DNA of 64,000 nt from an uncultured Bacteroidales bacterium (GCA_902763885.1 CACWTU010000002.1:186001-250000), one strand, 5' to 3'. Shown: positions 26,265-35,404, counted from the stretch's first letter. Made by a program: numbers and translations. The notes: a model not told the origin generated them from the sequence alone.

Positions 26265-27952
26265 ACAGATATAAAGATACCCCTGAACTTGAAGCCCGCA
26301 TGCACTCTCCGCTTATGGAGCGCATAGTGGAGCTTAAGGAGAACTTCTATGCTGAGTCTGGCAAATATGACTACGCACCCCAGAACTTTGAGGATGCAAT
26401 GGACAACTACGACCGTGTGCTGGAACTTACCGGAAGCGTGTGCGATGATGTGATTGCTCCCAATGCCGAGAGCGTAGATCGTGAAGGCTCACATTGCAGC
26501 GGTGGCCGCGTACAGTACTCTGAGGGTACTGCACAGGACCTTAAGGTTATGCATCAGGCCGGATTGTCCGGATTCGGACTGCCCCGTCAGTATGGCGGAC
26601 TCAATATGCCCGTGACAGTATTCAGCGCAGTAGGTGAGATGATTTCCAGGGCCGATGCATCATTCCAGAACGTATGGGGCCTTCAGTCATGTGCCGATAC
26701 CATCAACGAGTTCGGCTCACCTGAACAGAAAGAGAAATACCTTACTATGGCAAGCAACGGTGCCACCATGTCAATGGACCTTACCGAGCCCGATGCAGGA
26801 AGTGACCTTCAGAGCGTGATGCTCAAGGCTACTGAGGATGTTGAGAACGGTTGCTGGCGCCTGAACGGTGTAAAGCGTTTCATCACCAACGGTGACAGTG
26901 ATATCCACCTGGTTCTGGCCCGCAGTGAAGAGGGTACCACCGATGGCCGCGGCCTGTCACTCTTTATCTATGACAAGCGCAACGGCGGCGTGAATGTTCG
27001 CCGTATTGAGGATAAGATGGGTATTCACGGATCACCCACATGCGAGCTGGTGTTCAACAATGCCAAGGCAGAACTTTGCGGTGACCGCCGCTTAGGTCTT
27101 ATCAAATATGTGATGTCATTGATGAATGGTGCACGCTTGGGTATAGCAACACAGAGCGTAGGTATTCAGGATGCAGCTTGGCGTGAGGCTACGTCATATG
27201 CCGCAGAGCGCCGCCAGTTTGGACGTGCCATTGACACGTTCCCGGCAGTATATCAAATGCTGGCTGTGATGAAGGCCAAGATTGAGGCTTCACGTTCACT
27301 CATGTATGAGACCTCACGTTACGTTGATATCTACAAGTCACTTGACCAGATTGCCAAGGTGCGCACACTCACCCCTGAGGAGCGTCAGGAGAGCAAGCGT
27401 TACAGCCGTCTGGCCGATGCCCTGACACCTATCACTAAGGGTATGACCAGTGAGTTTGCCAATCAGAACGCATATGACAGCATTCAGATTCACGGCGGTT
27501 CAGGCTTTATGCGTGACTATGCCTGCGAGCGCTTGTACCGAGATGCACGTATCACCTCAATCTATGAGGGTACCACACAGTTGCAGGTCGTAGCAGCCCT
27601 GCGTTACGTAACCAGCGGTGTATATTCACAGTACGTAAAGGATATGCTGGCCACACTGCCTGATTCAGAGACTAAGGCCGCCATCAGCGCTCTGGTTGAG
27701 AAACTGGATGCCATGACAGCTCATGTACTGGATCAGAAGGAGACTGAGGTTAATGATTTCTGCGGCCGTCGCCTGATGGAGAGCGCAGCCTACTGCGTAA
27801 TGAGCACCCTGCTGCTGCGTGACTCCATCGAGACTCCTGATCTGTTTGACAAACCGCTCCGCGTCTTCATCGACCTGGCCAAGTCACAGGTTGAAGGACA
27901 TGCATCGGTTGTCATGGGTTGGACTCCGGAAAGCACAGAGTATTACAAATAA
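26261..27952 (+). CDS. Acyl-CoA dehydrogenase family protein
   Basis: 563 residues, longer than the usual ~380-400 because of a C-terminal extension (~450-563) of helical sequence. Motifs: GLPRQYGGLNMPV, the FAD/substrate region MSMDLTEPDAGSDLQSV, ITNGDSDIHLVLAR, RQFGRAIDTFPAVYQM, IQIHGGSGFMRDYACERLYRDARITSIYEGTTQLQ with the likely catalytic base Glu436. It oxidises an acyl-CoA and passes electrons to the EtfBA encoded just upstream. The chain length is not predictable. In a mostly fermentative group the physiological role is open, and it could run in the reductive direction. Confidence 0.9.
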   Translation: MNRYKDTPELEARMHSPLMERIVELKENFYAESGKYDYAPQNFEDAMDNYDRVLELTGSVCDDVIAPNAESVDREGSHCSGGRVQYSEGTAQDLKVMHQAGLSGFGLPRQYGGLNMPVTVFSAVGEMISRADASFQNVWGLQSCADTINEFGSPEQKEKYLTMASNGATMSMDLTEPDAGSDLQSVMLKATEDVENGCWRLNGVKRFITNGDSDIHLVLARSEEGTTDGRGLSLFIYDKRNGGVNVRRIEDKMGIHGSPTCELVFNNAKAELCGDRRLGLIKYVMSLMNGARLGIATQSVGIQDAAWREATSYAAERRQFGRAIDTFPAVYQMLAVMKAKIEASRSLMYETSRYVDIYKSLDQIAKVRTLTPEERQESKRYSRLADALTPITKGMTSEFANQNAYDSIQIHGGSGFMRDYACERLYRDARITSIYEGTTQLQVVAALRYVTSGVYSQYVKDMLATLPDSETKAAISALVEKLDAMTAHVLDQKETEVNDFCGRRLMESAAYCVMSTLLLRDSIETPDLFDKPLRVFIDLAKSQVEGHASVVMGWTPESTEYYK

Positions 27953-27956
27953 TGAG

Positions 27957-28001
27957 TACTTTTGTAGCATGACACAGGGAACTGATACTATTGTGTCATA
28001 G
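27957..28001 (+). promoter_or_regulatory. Promoter, hairpin and 10-codon leader ORF before the MATE gene
   Basis: TACTTTTG (27957-27964) lies 4 nt before ATG 27969, which opens a 10-codon frame (MTQGTDTIVS) ending at TAG 27999-28001. The frame begins and ends in an inverted repeat ATGACACA (27969-27976) / TGTGTCAT (27992-27999). The transporter's GTG lies 6 nt beyond. This could be a translation-coupled or attenuating leader. Confidence 0.4.
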
Positions 28002-28007
28002 ACTCTG

Positions 28008-29405
28008 GTGCATAACGATAAAAGTGACATACTGAAGAGTGAGGCCCGCTACCGCAGGCTCACGGAAACTCCGGTACCCAGGTTGGTTCTCAGTCTTGCC
28101 GTGCCCACCATAATCAGTATGTCAATATCAGCCATCTACAATATTGTAGATTCATGGTTTGTGGGCCACATCAGCACTGTCGCTACGGCGGGTGTAGGTG
28201 TGGCTTTCGCATATCAGTCACTCATACAGGCTACGGGATTCTTTTTTGGGCATGGATCGGGCAACTACATGTCCCGTGCGCTGGGTGCCCGTGATGCCGA
28301 TGGGGCTGGCAAGATGGCGGCCACCGGATTCCTGTCATCGTTCCTTATAGGACTGGTGTTCATGGTGCTGGGCATGCTGTTCGTGACACCTCTGTCACGT
28401 ATGCTGGGTGCCACGCCCGATGTGGTGCCTTACTCTAATGCCTATCTGAGGTGGATTCTTATAGCAACCCCGTTCCTGATATCACAGATGACGCTCAACA
28501 ACCAGCTGCGTCTGCAGGGCAATGCAATGCTGGCCATGATTGGAATCGCGGCCGGTGCGGTGCTTAACATATTCTTTGACTGGCTTCTTATAAACCGGTT
28601 GGAGATGGGGGTGAGCGGCGCGTCTCTTGCTACACTCATAAGTCAGTTCATATCATGGTGCCTGCTGCTGTGGGCTACCACATTGCCGGGTAATGTGCAT
28701 ATCAGGTTACGCAACTTTGCTCCGTCAATGGAACGTTACCGCGAGATTGGGGCGGGCGGGCTGCCGTCGCTGATGCGTCAGTCGCTCTCCAGCATATCGG
28801 CTATATGCATGAACTGGGCGGCTGCCAGTTATGCGCTGCAGGGGCAGGAGGCATCGACAATTGCTGCCTTTACAGTGGTGGCCAGGATCATGCAGTGTGC
28901 TATGGCGGTGATACTTGGCGTGGGGCAGGGCTTCCAGCCGGTTTGCGGATTCAACTGGGGCGCCCGTCTGTACGGCCGTGTAAAGCAGTCATACATGTTC
29001 ACCATACAGGTGTGCGTGATTGTGCTGATTGTGATGTCCACATTGGGATGGGTATTCGCTCCTGAGATAATATCTTTTTTCCGTGATGAGGATCCTGAAC
29101 TTATCCGCATAGGTGCAGTGGTGCTGCGCTGGCAGTGTGTGGCATTCCCGCTTGTGGGCCTGACAACACCTACCAACATGCTGCTGCAGAACATACGCCG
29201 TACCGGACGAGCCACAATCCTGGCCATGAGCCGACACGGGTTTGCGTTCTATCCCATATTCTTCATTATGCCTGCAATATGGGGCCTGGAGGGGCTGGAG
29301 GCTACAATGGCTACGGCCGATGTGATAACATTCTCCATTGCCTTGCCCTTTGCAATCAGCATAATAAGGGAACTTTCGGCCCGCGAAAGGGGTGAAATCT
29401 CATAA
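28008..29405 (+). CDS. MATE-family multidrug/sodium antiporter
   Basis: 465 residues with twelve hydrophobic segments in two related halves: PRLVLSLAVPTIISMSISAIYNIVDSWFVG in the first half, LPSLMRQSLSSISAICMNWAAASY in the second. GVGQGFQPVCGFNWGAR is typical of MATE exporters. It pumps drugs or metabolites out against H+ or Na+; the substrate is unknown. The start is GTG 28008: an in-frame stop lies immediately upstream and the next ATG is after the first membrane segment begins. The M20 gene follows 21 nt later. Confidence 0.9.
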   Translation: MHNDKSDILKSEARYRRLTETPVPRLVLSLAVPTIISMSISAIYNIVDSWFVGHISTVATAGVGVAFAYQSLIQATGFFFGHGSGNYMSRALGARDADGAGKMAATGFLSSFLIGLVFMVLGMLFVTPLSRMLGATPDVVPYSNAYLRWILIATPFLISQMTLNNQLRLQGNAMLAMIGIAAGAVLNIFFDWLLINRLEMGVSGASLATLISQFISWCLLLWATTLPGNVHIRLRNFAPSMERYREIGAGGLPSLMRQSLSSISAICMNWAAASYALQGQEASTIAAFTVVARIMQCAMAVILGVGQGFQPVCGFNWGARLYGRVKQSYMFTIQVCVIVLIVMSTLGWVFAPEIISFFRDEDPELIRIGAVVLRWQCVAFPLVGLTTPTNMLLQNIRRTGRATILAMSRHGFAFYPIFFIMPAIWGLEGLEATMATADVITFSIALPFAISIIRELSARERGEIS

Positions 29406-29426
29406 AAACTCCATACCTTTAGCGGC

Positions 29427-30500
29427 ATGAAACAATCATTCAGCCAGCAACTGGAACTGCTCAAGAAACTTATTGCCACTCCGTCAGTAACACGGTCTGA
29501 GCAAGAGGCATCGGCCATAATGAAGGCTGATATGGAGAGTCATGGATATAAGCCGGAATGCATAGGGCTTAATCTGCTCTGCTATGGCCATTCATATAGC
29601 CAGGACAAGCCTACTCTGCTCCTGAACAGCCATATTGATACCGTAAAGCCTGTGGCAGGTTGGACCAAAGACCCGTTCACTCCTACAGAGGAGGATGGAA
29701 AACTCTATGGGTTGGGCAGCAATGATGACGGTGCAGGGCTGGTTTCGCTGCTTTACACATTCTATGAACTTGACAGTAAGCCGCAGCCGTATAATGTATT
29801 GTTCCTGGCTACTGTTGAAGAGGAGGTGAACGGACAGGGCGGAATGAAACTGGCCGTGCAGAGCCTGCCGCATATAGATGTGGCTCTGATAGGTGAGCCT
29901 ACCGGTATGCAGCCGGCAGTGGCTGAGAAGGGGCTTATGGTGCTGGATTTCACGGTTCACGGAAAGGCCGGGCATGCTGCACGCAATGAGGGTATAAATG
30001 CCCTTTACCGTGCTACAGAACTGATAGAGAAACTGCGCACTTTCAAGTTTGACAAGGTTTCTGATCTGCTTGGCCCGGTCAAGTTTACCATTACGATGAT
30101 AAATGCCGGGACGCAGCATAATGTGATTCCTGATATATGTACGTTCACTGCTGATGTTCGCACCAATGAACTCTACTCAAATCATGAGGTGTTTGACATT
30201 ATAAGCGGTATGCTGCCTGAGTGGTGTGAGGTGAAGGCCCGCTCATTCAATCTGAACTCATCAAAGATAGAGGTGAACCATCCGATAATACGGAAGGCTG
30301 TCAGCATGGGTCTTAAGCCCTACGGCTCACCTACGCTTTCAGACCAGGCCATACTGGATTGTCCATCATTCAAGATGGGCCCGGGTGACTCTGCACGTTC
30401 ACATACTGCCGATGAATTTGTTACACTTTCAGAGTTGAAACAGGCGGTTCCAGTGTACTTGAGTCTTCTTGAAAATCTCGATATTGAGGGGCGATTTTAG
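29427..30500 (+). CDS. argE: M20-family deacetylase (acetylornithine/acetylcitrulline deacetylase-like)
   Basis: 357 residues. Zinc motifs of M20 enzymes are visible: LLLNSHIDTVKPV, LYGLGSNDDGAGLVSLL, the catalytic VEEEVNGQGG, LIGEPTGMQPAVAEKG, and a late His in DSARSHTADEF. The dimerisation domain contains FTVHGKAGHAARNEGINAL. The length and pattern fit the Bacteroidetes ArgE-like enzyme of arginine synthesis, which acts on the acylated citrulline/ornithine. Other M20 amidohydrolases cannot be excluded. No other arginine gene is near. Confidence 0.75.
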   Translation: MKQSFSQQLELLKKLIATPSVTRSEQEASAIMKADMESHGYKPECIGLNLLCYGHSYSQDKPTLLLNSHIDTVKPVAGWTKDPFTPTEEDGKLYGLGSNDDGAGLVSLLYTFYELDSKPQPYNVLFLATVEEEVNGQGGMKLAVQSLPHIDVALIGEPTGMQPAVAEKGLMVLDFTVHGKAGHAARNEGINALYRATELIEKLRTFKFDKVSDLLGPVKFTITMINAGTQHNVIPDICTFTADVRTNELYSNHEVFDIISGMLPEWCEVKARSFNLNSSKIEVNHPIIRKAVSMGLKPYGSPTLSDQAILDCPSFKMGPGDSARSHTADEFVTLSELKQAVPVYLSLLENLDIEGRF

Positions 30501-30594
30501 CATCTTTGCTTTGAAAAAGGCTCTATAAAGTGTTATAAACTGCAAAAATTCATTTAAATACCTCTCAAAAACATACAACATAAAAAATAAAGAA

Positions 30595-30602
30595 TATCTT
30601 TG
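30595..30602 (+). promoter_or_regulatory. -7 box of a candidate small RNA
   Basis: TATCTTTG, 95 nt beyond the M20 stop and 188 nt before the next start codon. Confidence 0.5.
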
Positions 30603-30606
30603 TAGC

Positions 30607-30752
30607 GCGATTACGAAGGCGGGTATCTGCCGGGTAGTCGCGTTTGAATGTAAGATAGTCCTTTTTATAAATATCATTGGGTATCGTTTGATGTGAATCA
30701 CGCGCCGCCAAAAAAAGAGAAGAGCAACCAATAGGCTACTCTTCTTTTTTTT
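30607..30752 (+). ncRNA. Candidate small RNA, about 145 nt
   Basis: Begins about 5 nt after a TATCTTTG box. The 5' part forms a hairpin, GCGATTAC (30607-30614) with GTAGTCGC (30635-30642). An A/T-rich middle follows, and a strong terminator AGAAGAG...CTCTTCTTTTTTTT closes it at 30710-30752. There is no convincing open frame. It could instead be a long leader of the ATPase gene, but the terminator argues for a separate transcript. I do not recognise the family. Confidence 0.45.
30710..30752. terminator. Terminator before the ATPase gene
   Basis: AAAAAAAGAGAAGAG pairs with CTCTTCTTTTTTTT around a 14-nt loop, with T runs on both strands. Confidence 0.8.
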
Positions 30753-30790
30753 ATACTTTTACGGATGTAAACCATAAACTGACATTCATT

Positions 30791-31612
30791 ATGGAAAACA
30801 GGTATGCTGACGGCATAAGCCGGATAGAGATCAATTCCCTTTGGGGCAGGAAGCATATAGTATGGAATCTGCGTCCTGACGTAAACATACTGAGCGGTGT
30901 AAACGGTACTGGTAAGAGTACTATTCTTAACAAGACTGTGTCCCGTCTGGATTATCTTGCAGGTGAGGGTAAGGATGAGAGCCCGGAGGTGACGGTGGAT
31001 TTTTATCCTGATGGCGCAGATAAGCTCAGATATGATGTGATACGCAGCATAGACCGGCCGCTCATGCATAGCAACCTGCTGGAAAAGATGTCTGACAAGA
31101 GTGTGGTCTCAGAACTTGACTGGCAACTCTACAAGTTGCAGCGCCGCTATCTGGATTATCAGGTAAACATTGGCAACCGTACCATACAACTCCTTACATC
31201 CGGTGATCCGGACAAGATAATGGAGGCCCAACAGATATCGGCCCCCCGAATAAAGTTCATGGATTATATGGATGAACTGTTTACGGATACCGGTAAGAAG
31301 ATTGACCGTACCAGCAATGAGATAAGGTTTGACCAGTTCGGTTCATCTCTTGAGCCTTATAAACTTTCATCGGGTGAGAAACAGTTGCTTGTGATAATGC
31401 TTACCACGCTTGTACAGGATATGCATCCTTGTGTACTGCTTATGGATGAGCCTGAGATATCACTTCATATAGAATGGCAGCAGCAGCTTATACAGCGCGT
31501 GCGTTCACTTAATCCCAATGTGCAGATTATTATGACCACGCACTCGCCGGCTCTCATAATGGATGGCTGGATGGATGCTGTGACCGATGTGGATGACATA
31601 ACGGTAAAGTGA
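30791..31612 (+). CDS. ABC/SMC-type AAA ATPase (AriA/OLD-ATPase-like)
   Basis: 273 residues. Walker A GVNGTGKST (36-44), ABC signature LSSGEKQ (192-198), Walker B CVLLMDEPEISLH (214-226) and an H-loop TTHSPA (His251). There are no membrane segments, and the insert between Walker A and the signature is short, about 150 residues. This architecture is that of stand-alone ATPases paired with TOPRIM or DUF4435 proteins, such as AriA of PARIS or the ATPase half of OLD nucleases. The DUF4435-like gene starts 13 nt after the stop, so the pair is one unit. The size is smaller than the AriA proteins I know. Confidence 0.8.
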   Translation: MENRYADGISRIEINSLWGRKHIVWNLRPDVNILSGVNGTGKSTILNKTVSRLDYLAGEGKDESPEVTVDFYPDGADKLRYDVIRSIDRPLMHSNLLEKMSDKSVVSELDWQLYKLQRRYLDYQVNIGNRTIQLLTSGDPDKIMEAQQISAPRIKFMDYMDELFTDTGKKIDRTSNEIRFDQFGSSLEPYKLSSGEKQLLVIMLTTLVQDMHPCVLLMDEPEISLHIEWQQQLIQRVRSLNPNVQIIMTTHSPALIMDGWMDAVTDVDDITVK

Positions 31613-31625
31613 AAAATCATTTGGC

Positions 31626-32690
31626 ATGAAGAGACTGACTGACAATATTAACTCCCGATATTTTGAGGCTGCCGATAGGCTTCTGCCCAATAAGCGCCGA
31701 GGCCGTATCATTGCCTTTGTGGAGAGTTATGATGATGTCTCTTTCTGGCGGTTGCTGCTTGATGAGTTTGAGACTCCTAACCATTATTTCCAGATAATGC
31801 TGCCTAACAGGGGCGGGCTTACCAAAGGCAAGAAATCAGCTTTGCGTTCCTGTATAGAGCATAATGGGTTGGGAAATAGTCTGATAGCCTGTGTGGACAG
31901 TGATTATGACTGGCTGTTGCAGGGTGTCACCCAGACATCGAAGGAGATTATTACAAGCCCGTACGTCATACAGACCTATACATACGCCATCGAGAACTAT
32001 CAGTGCTGGGCGGGGAGTCTGCACCAGATATGTGTGCAGTGCACACTCAATGACCATAGGCTGATAGATTTCCCCGCCTTTATGGAGCTCTATTCAAGGG
32101 CTGTATATCCGCTGTTTGTGTGGAATGTGTGGTTCTACCGCAAGAAACTGCATAACCAGTTCAGCATGCAGGACCTGAACATAGATATCCGCATAAAGAG
32201 TGTTGATGTGAGGCGTCCGCAGGGTGCAATTGTGGGCGTTCAGGAGCGTGTGGCACGTAAGCTGAGATGGTTGGAGGGCCATTACCCGCAGGCAATACCT
32301 GAGGTTGCGGCCTTAAGGCAGGAACTGACCGGAATGGGGGTTACGGAAAGCAATACCTATCTGTTCCTGCAGGGTCACCACCTTATTGAAAATGTAATAA
32401 TGAAACTGCTGATGCCGGTATGCACTGCTTTGCGCCAGGAACGTGAAGCGGAGATAAGCCGGCTTGCCGTGCATAACCAGCAGTACAGGAACGAGATAAG
32501 CGCATACCAACACAGCCAGATGGGACTGGCCGAGGCTATCAGGAAGAACACACACTACAGGGAGTGTGAGATGTATGAACGTATGCGTGCTGATGTGCGT
32601 GAATTCTTAGCGACGCTTCCAGAAGGAGGGGGTGAGAACCAGCAGGACGCTGAAGACCTCAAGTCGGCCCACCAGCATAAGGAAAGTTGA
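31626..32690 (+). CDS. DUF4435 (TOPRIM-like) protein, partner of the ATPase
   Basis: 354 residues. The N-terminus has FVESYDDVSFW (Glu33), then KGKKSALRSC, then LIACVDSDYDWLL (Asp91, Asp93). A single Glu followed by DxD is the metal-binding layout of TOPRIM folds, and ESxxDVxFW is how I recognise DUF4435. In PARIS the DUF4435 subunit AriB is the toxic nuclease released by AriA. The C-terminal third is helical with charged coiled stretches (RQEREAEISRLAVHNQQYRN). The last 28 codons overlap the end of trkH on the other strand by 84 nt. Confidence 0.75.
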   Translation: MKRLTDNINSRYFEAADRLLPNKRRGRIIAFVESYDDVSFWRLLLDEFETPNHYFQIMLPNRGGLTKGKKSALRSCIEHNGLGNSLIACVDSDYDWLLQGVTQTSKEIITSPYVIQTYTYAIENYQCWAGSLHQICVQCTLNDHRLIDFPAFMELYSRAVYPLFVWNVWFYRKKLHNQFSMQDLNIDIRIKSVDVRRPQGAIVGVQERVARKLRWLEGHYPQAIPEVAALRQELTGMGVTESNTYLFLQGHHLIENVIMKLLMPVCTALRQEREAEISRLAVHNQQYRNEISAYQHSQMGLAEAIRKNTHYRECEMYERMRADVREFLATLPEGGGENQQDAEDLKSAHQHKES

Positions 32691-34070
32691 GAACCACTTG
32701 CCTATGGTGGGCATGTCATCCCACGGAATGTTACATCCGTGATATCCTATAGTCAGACCTATATTGCTAAGGCAGGACAGTGAAATGCCGTATGCTTCAG
32801 CTATGTCAATGCCGATAGCCAGATAGAAGAACCATCCCACAAACACAAGTGCAAAGAAGAATATGCTGAACGTGAGCACGCTCTGACGTGTTGATTGCGC
32901 TATCACCTTGCCGTTTGCGCGGACCGGAAGTATGGCATTGGGATGCAGTATGCGGTTGAACTCATTGCGCATGGATTTAAGCAGGATGGCTATACGGATA
33001 GATTTCATACCACCTGTGGTAGAGCCTGCGCAGGCTCCTAGGTACATGCACAATCCCAGTATCATCCAGATAAACGGCGGCCATAGGGTATAGTCTGTAG
33101 ATGTAAAGCCTGTAGTGGTTATGATAGCTGTTACATGGAACAGTGCGTTGCGCAGTGATTCCGCTCCGTTATATGGTGTGGAGATGAACAGGCTTACACC
33201 CACTATCAAGGTAAAGAGGCCCAGAAACAACAGATACCATTTGAACTGGGTATCCTCAATGAGTTTGTGTATCTTACCTTGGAATACCACAAAGAATAGC
33301 AATCCGTAGTTGATGCCAGACAGGAACATGAAGAATGTGATGACATATTCTACGGCGTGAGAGTTGAAGTAGGCTATGCTGGCATTCTTGGTAGAGAACC
33401 CTCCTGTGGCTGCGGTACATAAAGCGTGATTTATACTGTCAAATATGCCCATTCCGCAGAATCTAAGGCAAATGGCGCAGAGTACGGTGATAAGGATATA
33501 TACGGTTATGATCCAACGGCCGCTGACGCTTATCCTGGGATGAAGCTTGCCGTGCGTGGGGCCTATTGCCTCAGCAGCAAAAAGCTGCACCTCACCTACA
33601 CCAAATATAGGCAATACGGCTACCGTGAAGAACACTATTCCCAAGCCTCCTATCCACTGTGTCAGGCTGCGCCAGAACAGCAGTCCGTGAGGCATGGCCT
33701 CAATATCATCCAGTATGGTGGCACCGGTAGTGGTGAATCCTGACATGGTTTCAAAGAAGGCATCGGTGAAATTGGGGATGTATTTGCTTATGAAATAGGG
33801 TAGTGAGCCGAACACAGAGAAGAGAACCCAGCTGACAGCCACTACTATATAGCCGTCACGGCGCGTCATGGCACCTTCATTCTTGCGGGCACTCTTGCCA
33901 AGCAGCAGCAAGGCCATGCCGCAGCAGGCGCTCATTAGTGACGCCATGATGAACCCGAACAGGTCATCCTCACCATAAAAAAGTGGAATAAGGGCGCATG
34001 CCATCATTATTCCTGATTCAATTAGAAGCAGGACACCCAATATGCGGTGTATGATCCTGAAGTGTATCAA
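32607..34070 (-). CDS. trkH: Trk-type potassium uptake membrane subunit
   Basis: 487 residues with many membrane segments and the repeated selectivity-filter-like P loops (TTTGATILDD, TAATGGFSTK, TTTGFTSTDY, SNIGLTIGYHG). It ends in RLEVFSVLLVLTPSFWKRR, typical of TrkH. It imports potassium together with TrkA. The start is a TTG that overlaps the trkA stop (TTGA), and the sequence after it ([12 protein letters not shown]) matches the usual N-terminus, so TTG is likely real. It converges on and overlaps the DUF4435 gene by 84 nt. Confidence 0.92.
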   Translation of the reverse strand: MIHFRIIHRILGVLLLIESGIMMACALIPLFYGEDDLFGFIMASLMSACCGMALLLLGKSARKNEGAMTRRDGYIVVAVSWVLFSVFGSLPYFISKYIPNFTDAFFETMSGFTTTGATILDDIEAMPHGLLFWRSLTQWIGGLGIVFFTVAVLPIFGVGEVQLFAAEAIGPTHGKLHPRISVSGRWIITVYILITVLCAICLRFCGMGIFDSINHALCTAATGGFSTKNASIAYFNSHAVEYVITFFMFLSGINYGLLFFVVFQGKIHKLIEDTQFKWYLLFLGLFTLIVGVSLFISTPYNGAESLRNALFHVTAIITTTGFTSTDYTLWPPFIWMILGLCMYLGACAGSTTGGMKSIRIAILLKSMRNEFNRILHPNAILPVRANGKVIAQSTRQSVLTFSIFFFALVFVGWFFYLAIGIDIAEAYGISLSCLSNIGLTIGYHGCNIPWDDMPTIGKWFSTFLMLVGRLEVFSVLLVLTPSFWKRR

Positions 34071-35404
34071 TTGAAATACTTTTCTATTGTTTTGATCATG
34101 CCTTCCAGACAGAATACCACTACGTGGTCACCTTCCTGAATCTGTGTGTCACCTGTTACCAGGATAGCCTCTTTGTCACGTATAAGTCCGCCAATGGTGA
34201 CACCGCGCGGGAGTGATATGTCCTTGATCAGATTGCGGGTTATCTTAGCGCCTGGCATGACGTTGAACTCGGCTACATCGGCATTGGCAAAGGTGAGGCA
34301 CTTTACGTTGGTGACATCGGCGTCAAGCATCATCTGGTAGATATGGCTGGCAGCGATCTTCTTCTTGTTGATGACAGTTCCGATATCCAGCTTTTCAGCC
34401 ATATTGATGTAGTCAATGTTCTCAACTTCAGCGATTGTTTTGGTGACGCCGAAACGTTTGGCAGCCAGACAAGCCAGGATATTGGTCTCTGAATTGTCTG
34501 TCAGGGCTACGAATGCCTCAGTATGTTGTATTCCTTCACTCATCAGCAGGCTGGGATCACGGCCGTCACCGTTTATTATCATGACCCTGTCATCACAGAG
34601 CTCGGTCAGACGGTTGCACTTGTCCAGATCGCTCTCTATAATCTTGAGGTTCATATAGTCAGGCATGAGTTTTGCCGTGCGGACGGCTATTCGGCTTCCA
34701 CCCATTATTATAACGTCACGTACATCGGGCAGTTCTTCCTTACCGGCTATCTTGCGGATGTGCGGGATGTGTTTTTTCATTGTCATGAAATATACCAGGT
34801 CACCGGCCTGTATCGTATCTGAACCGCTGGGGATGATTGTTTCTCCCTCCCTGAGTATAGCTACGATATGATATGGACGTTCCTTACCCAGTTGTGAGAG
34901 CGGCTTGTCAAGAATCTGCGCATTGTCACGGAGTTTGATGCCCATCATGACTAGTGCTCCTCCGGCAAATTCCCACCACTGGCGTATCCAGCTAAGCTTC
35001 ATGCCATCCACGATATCCTTGGCAGCAAGCATCTCTGGATAGATAAGGGAATTTACACCCATATCGGTGAAAAACTCCTTGTGCTTGGGCTGAAGATATT
35101 CGTAGTTGTCTATGCGGGCTACGGTTTTCTTGGCTCCCAGATAGTGTGCCAGCTGGCAGGACATGAGGTTGCGGCTTTCATCAGGAGTGACGGCCACGAA
35201 CAGGTCAGCACTGTCAGCGCCGGCCTCCTTGAGACCGTGAAATGACAACGGTGATTCCTGGATGGTAAGCAGGTCAAAACTGGAGTCAAGACGGCTCAGC
35301 TTATGCTCGCTCTCGTCTATGAGGGTAATGTCCTGATTCTCACCTGCCAGGAGCTTGGCCAGATGAATGCCTACATTTCCCGCTCCTGCAATAACGATTT
35401 TCAT
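34067..35404 (-). CDS. trkA: Trk system potassium uptake regulatory subunit
   Basis: 445 residues. Two RCK modules are present: the N-terminal NAD site [19 protein letters not shown] (GAGNVG 7-12) and a second at [17 protein letters not shown], each followed by a TrkA-C domain ([20 protein letters not shown] and the C-terminal [36 protein letters not shown]). It gates TrkH according to NAD(H)/ATP and is a known type of c-di-AMP target in other bacteria. The start overlaps the dxs stop (ATGA). Confidence 0.94.
   Translation of the reverse strand: MKIVIAGAGNVGIHLAKLLAGENQDITLIDESEHKLSRLDSSFDLLTIQESPLSFHGLKEAGADSADLFVAVTPDESRNLMSCQLAHYLGAKKTVARIDNYEYLQPKHKEFFTDMGVNSLIYPEMLAAKDIVDGMKLSWIRQWWEFAGGALVMMGIKLRDNAQILDKPLSQLGKERPYHIVAILREGETIIPSGSDTIQAGDLVYFMTMKKHIPHIRKIAGKEELPDVRDVIIMGGSRIAVRTAKLMPDYMNLKIIESDLDKCNRLTELCDDRVMIINGDGRDPSLLMSEGIQHTEAFVALTDNSETNILACLAAKRFGVTKTIAEVENIDYINMAEKLDIGTVINKKKIAASHIYQMMLDADVTNVKCLTFANADVAEFNVMPGAKITRNLIKDISLPRGVTIGGLIRDKEAILVTGDTQIQEGDHVVVFCLEGMIKTIEKYFN

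Noticed and set aside
30429-30731. Minus-strand frame across the M20 3' end and the candidate small RNA
   Set aside because: Composition is low-complexity hydrophobic/basic, there is no promoter on that strand, and it overlaps a conserved gene.
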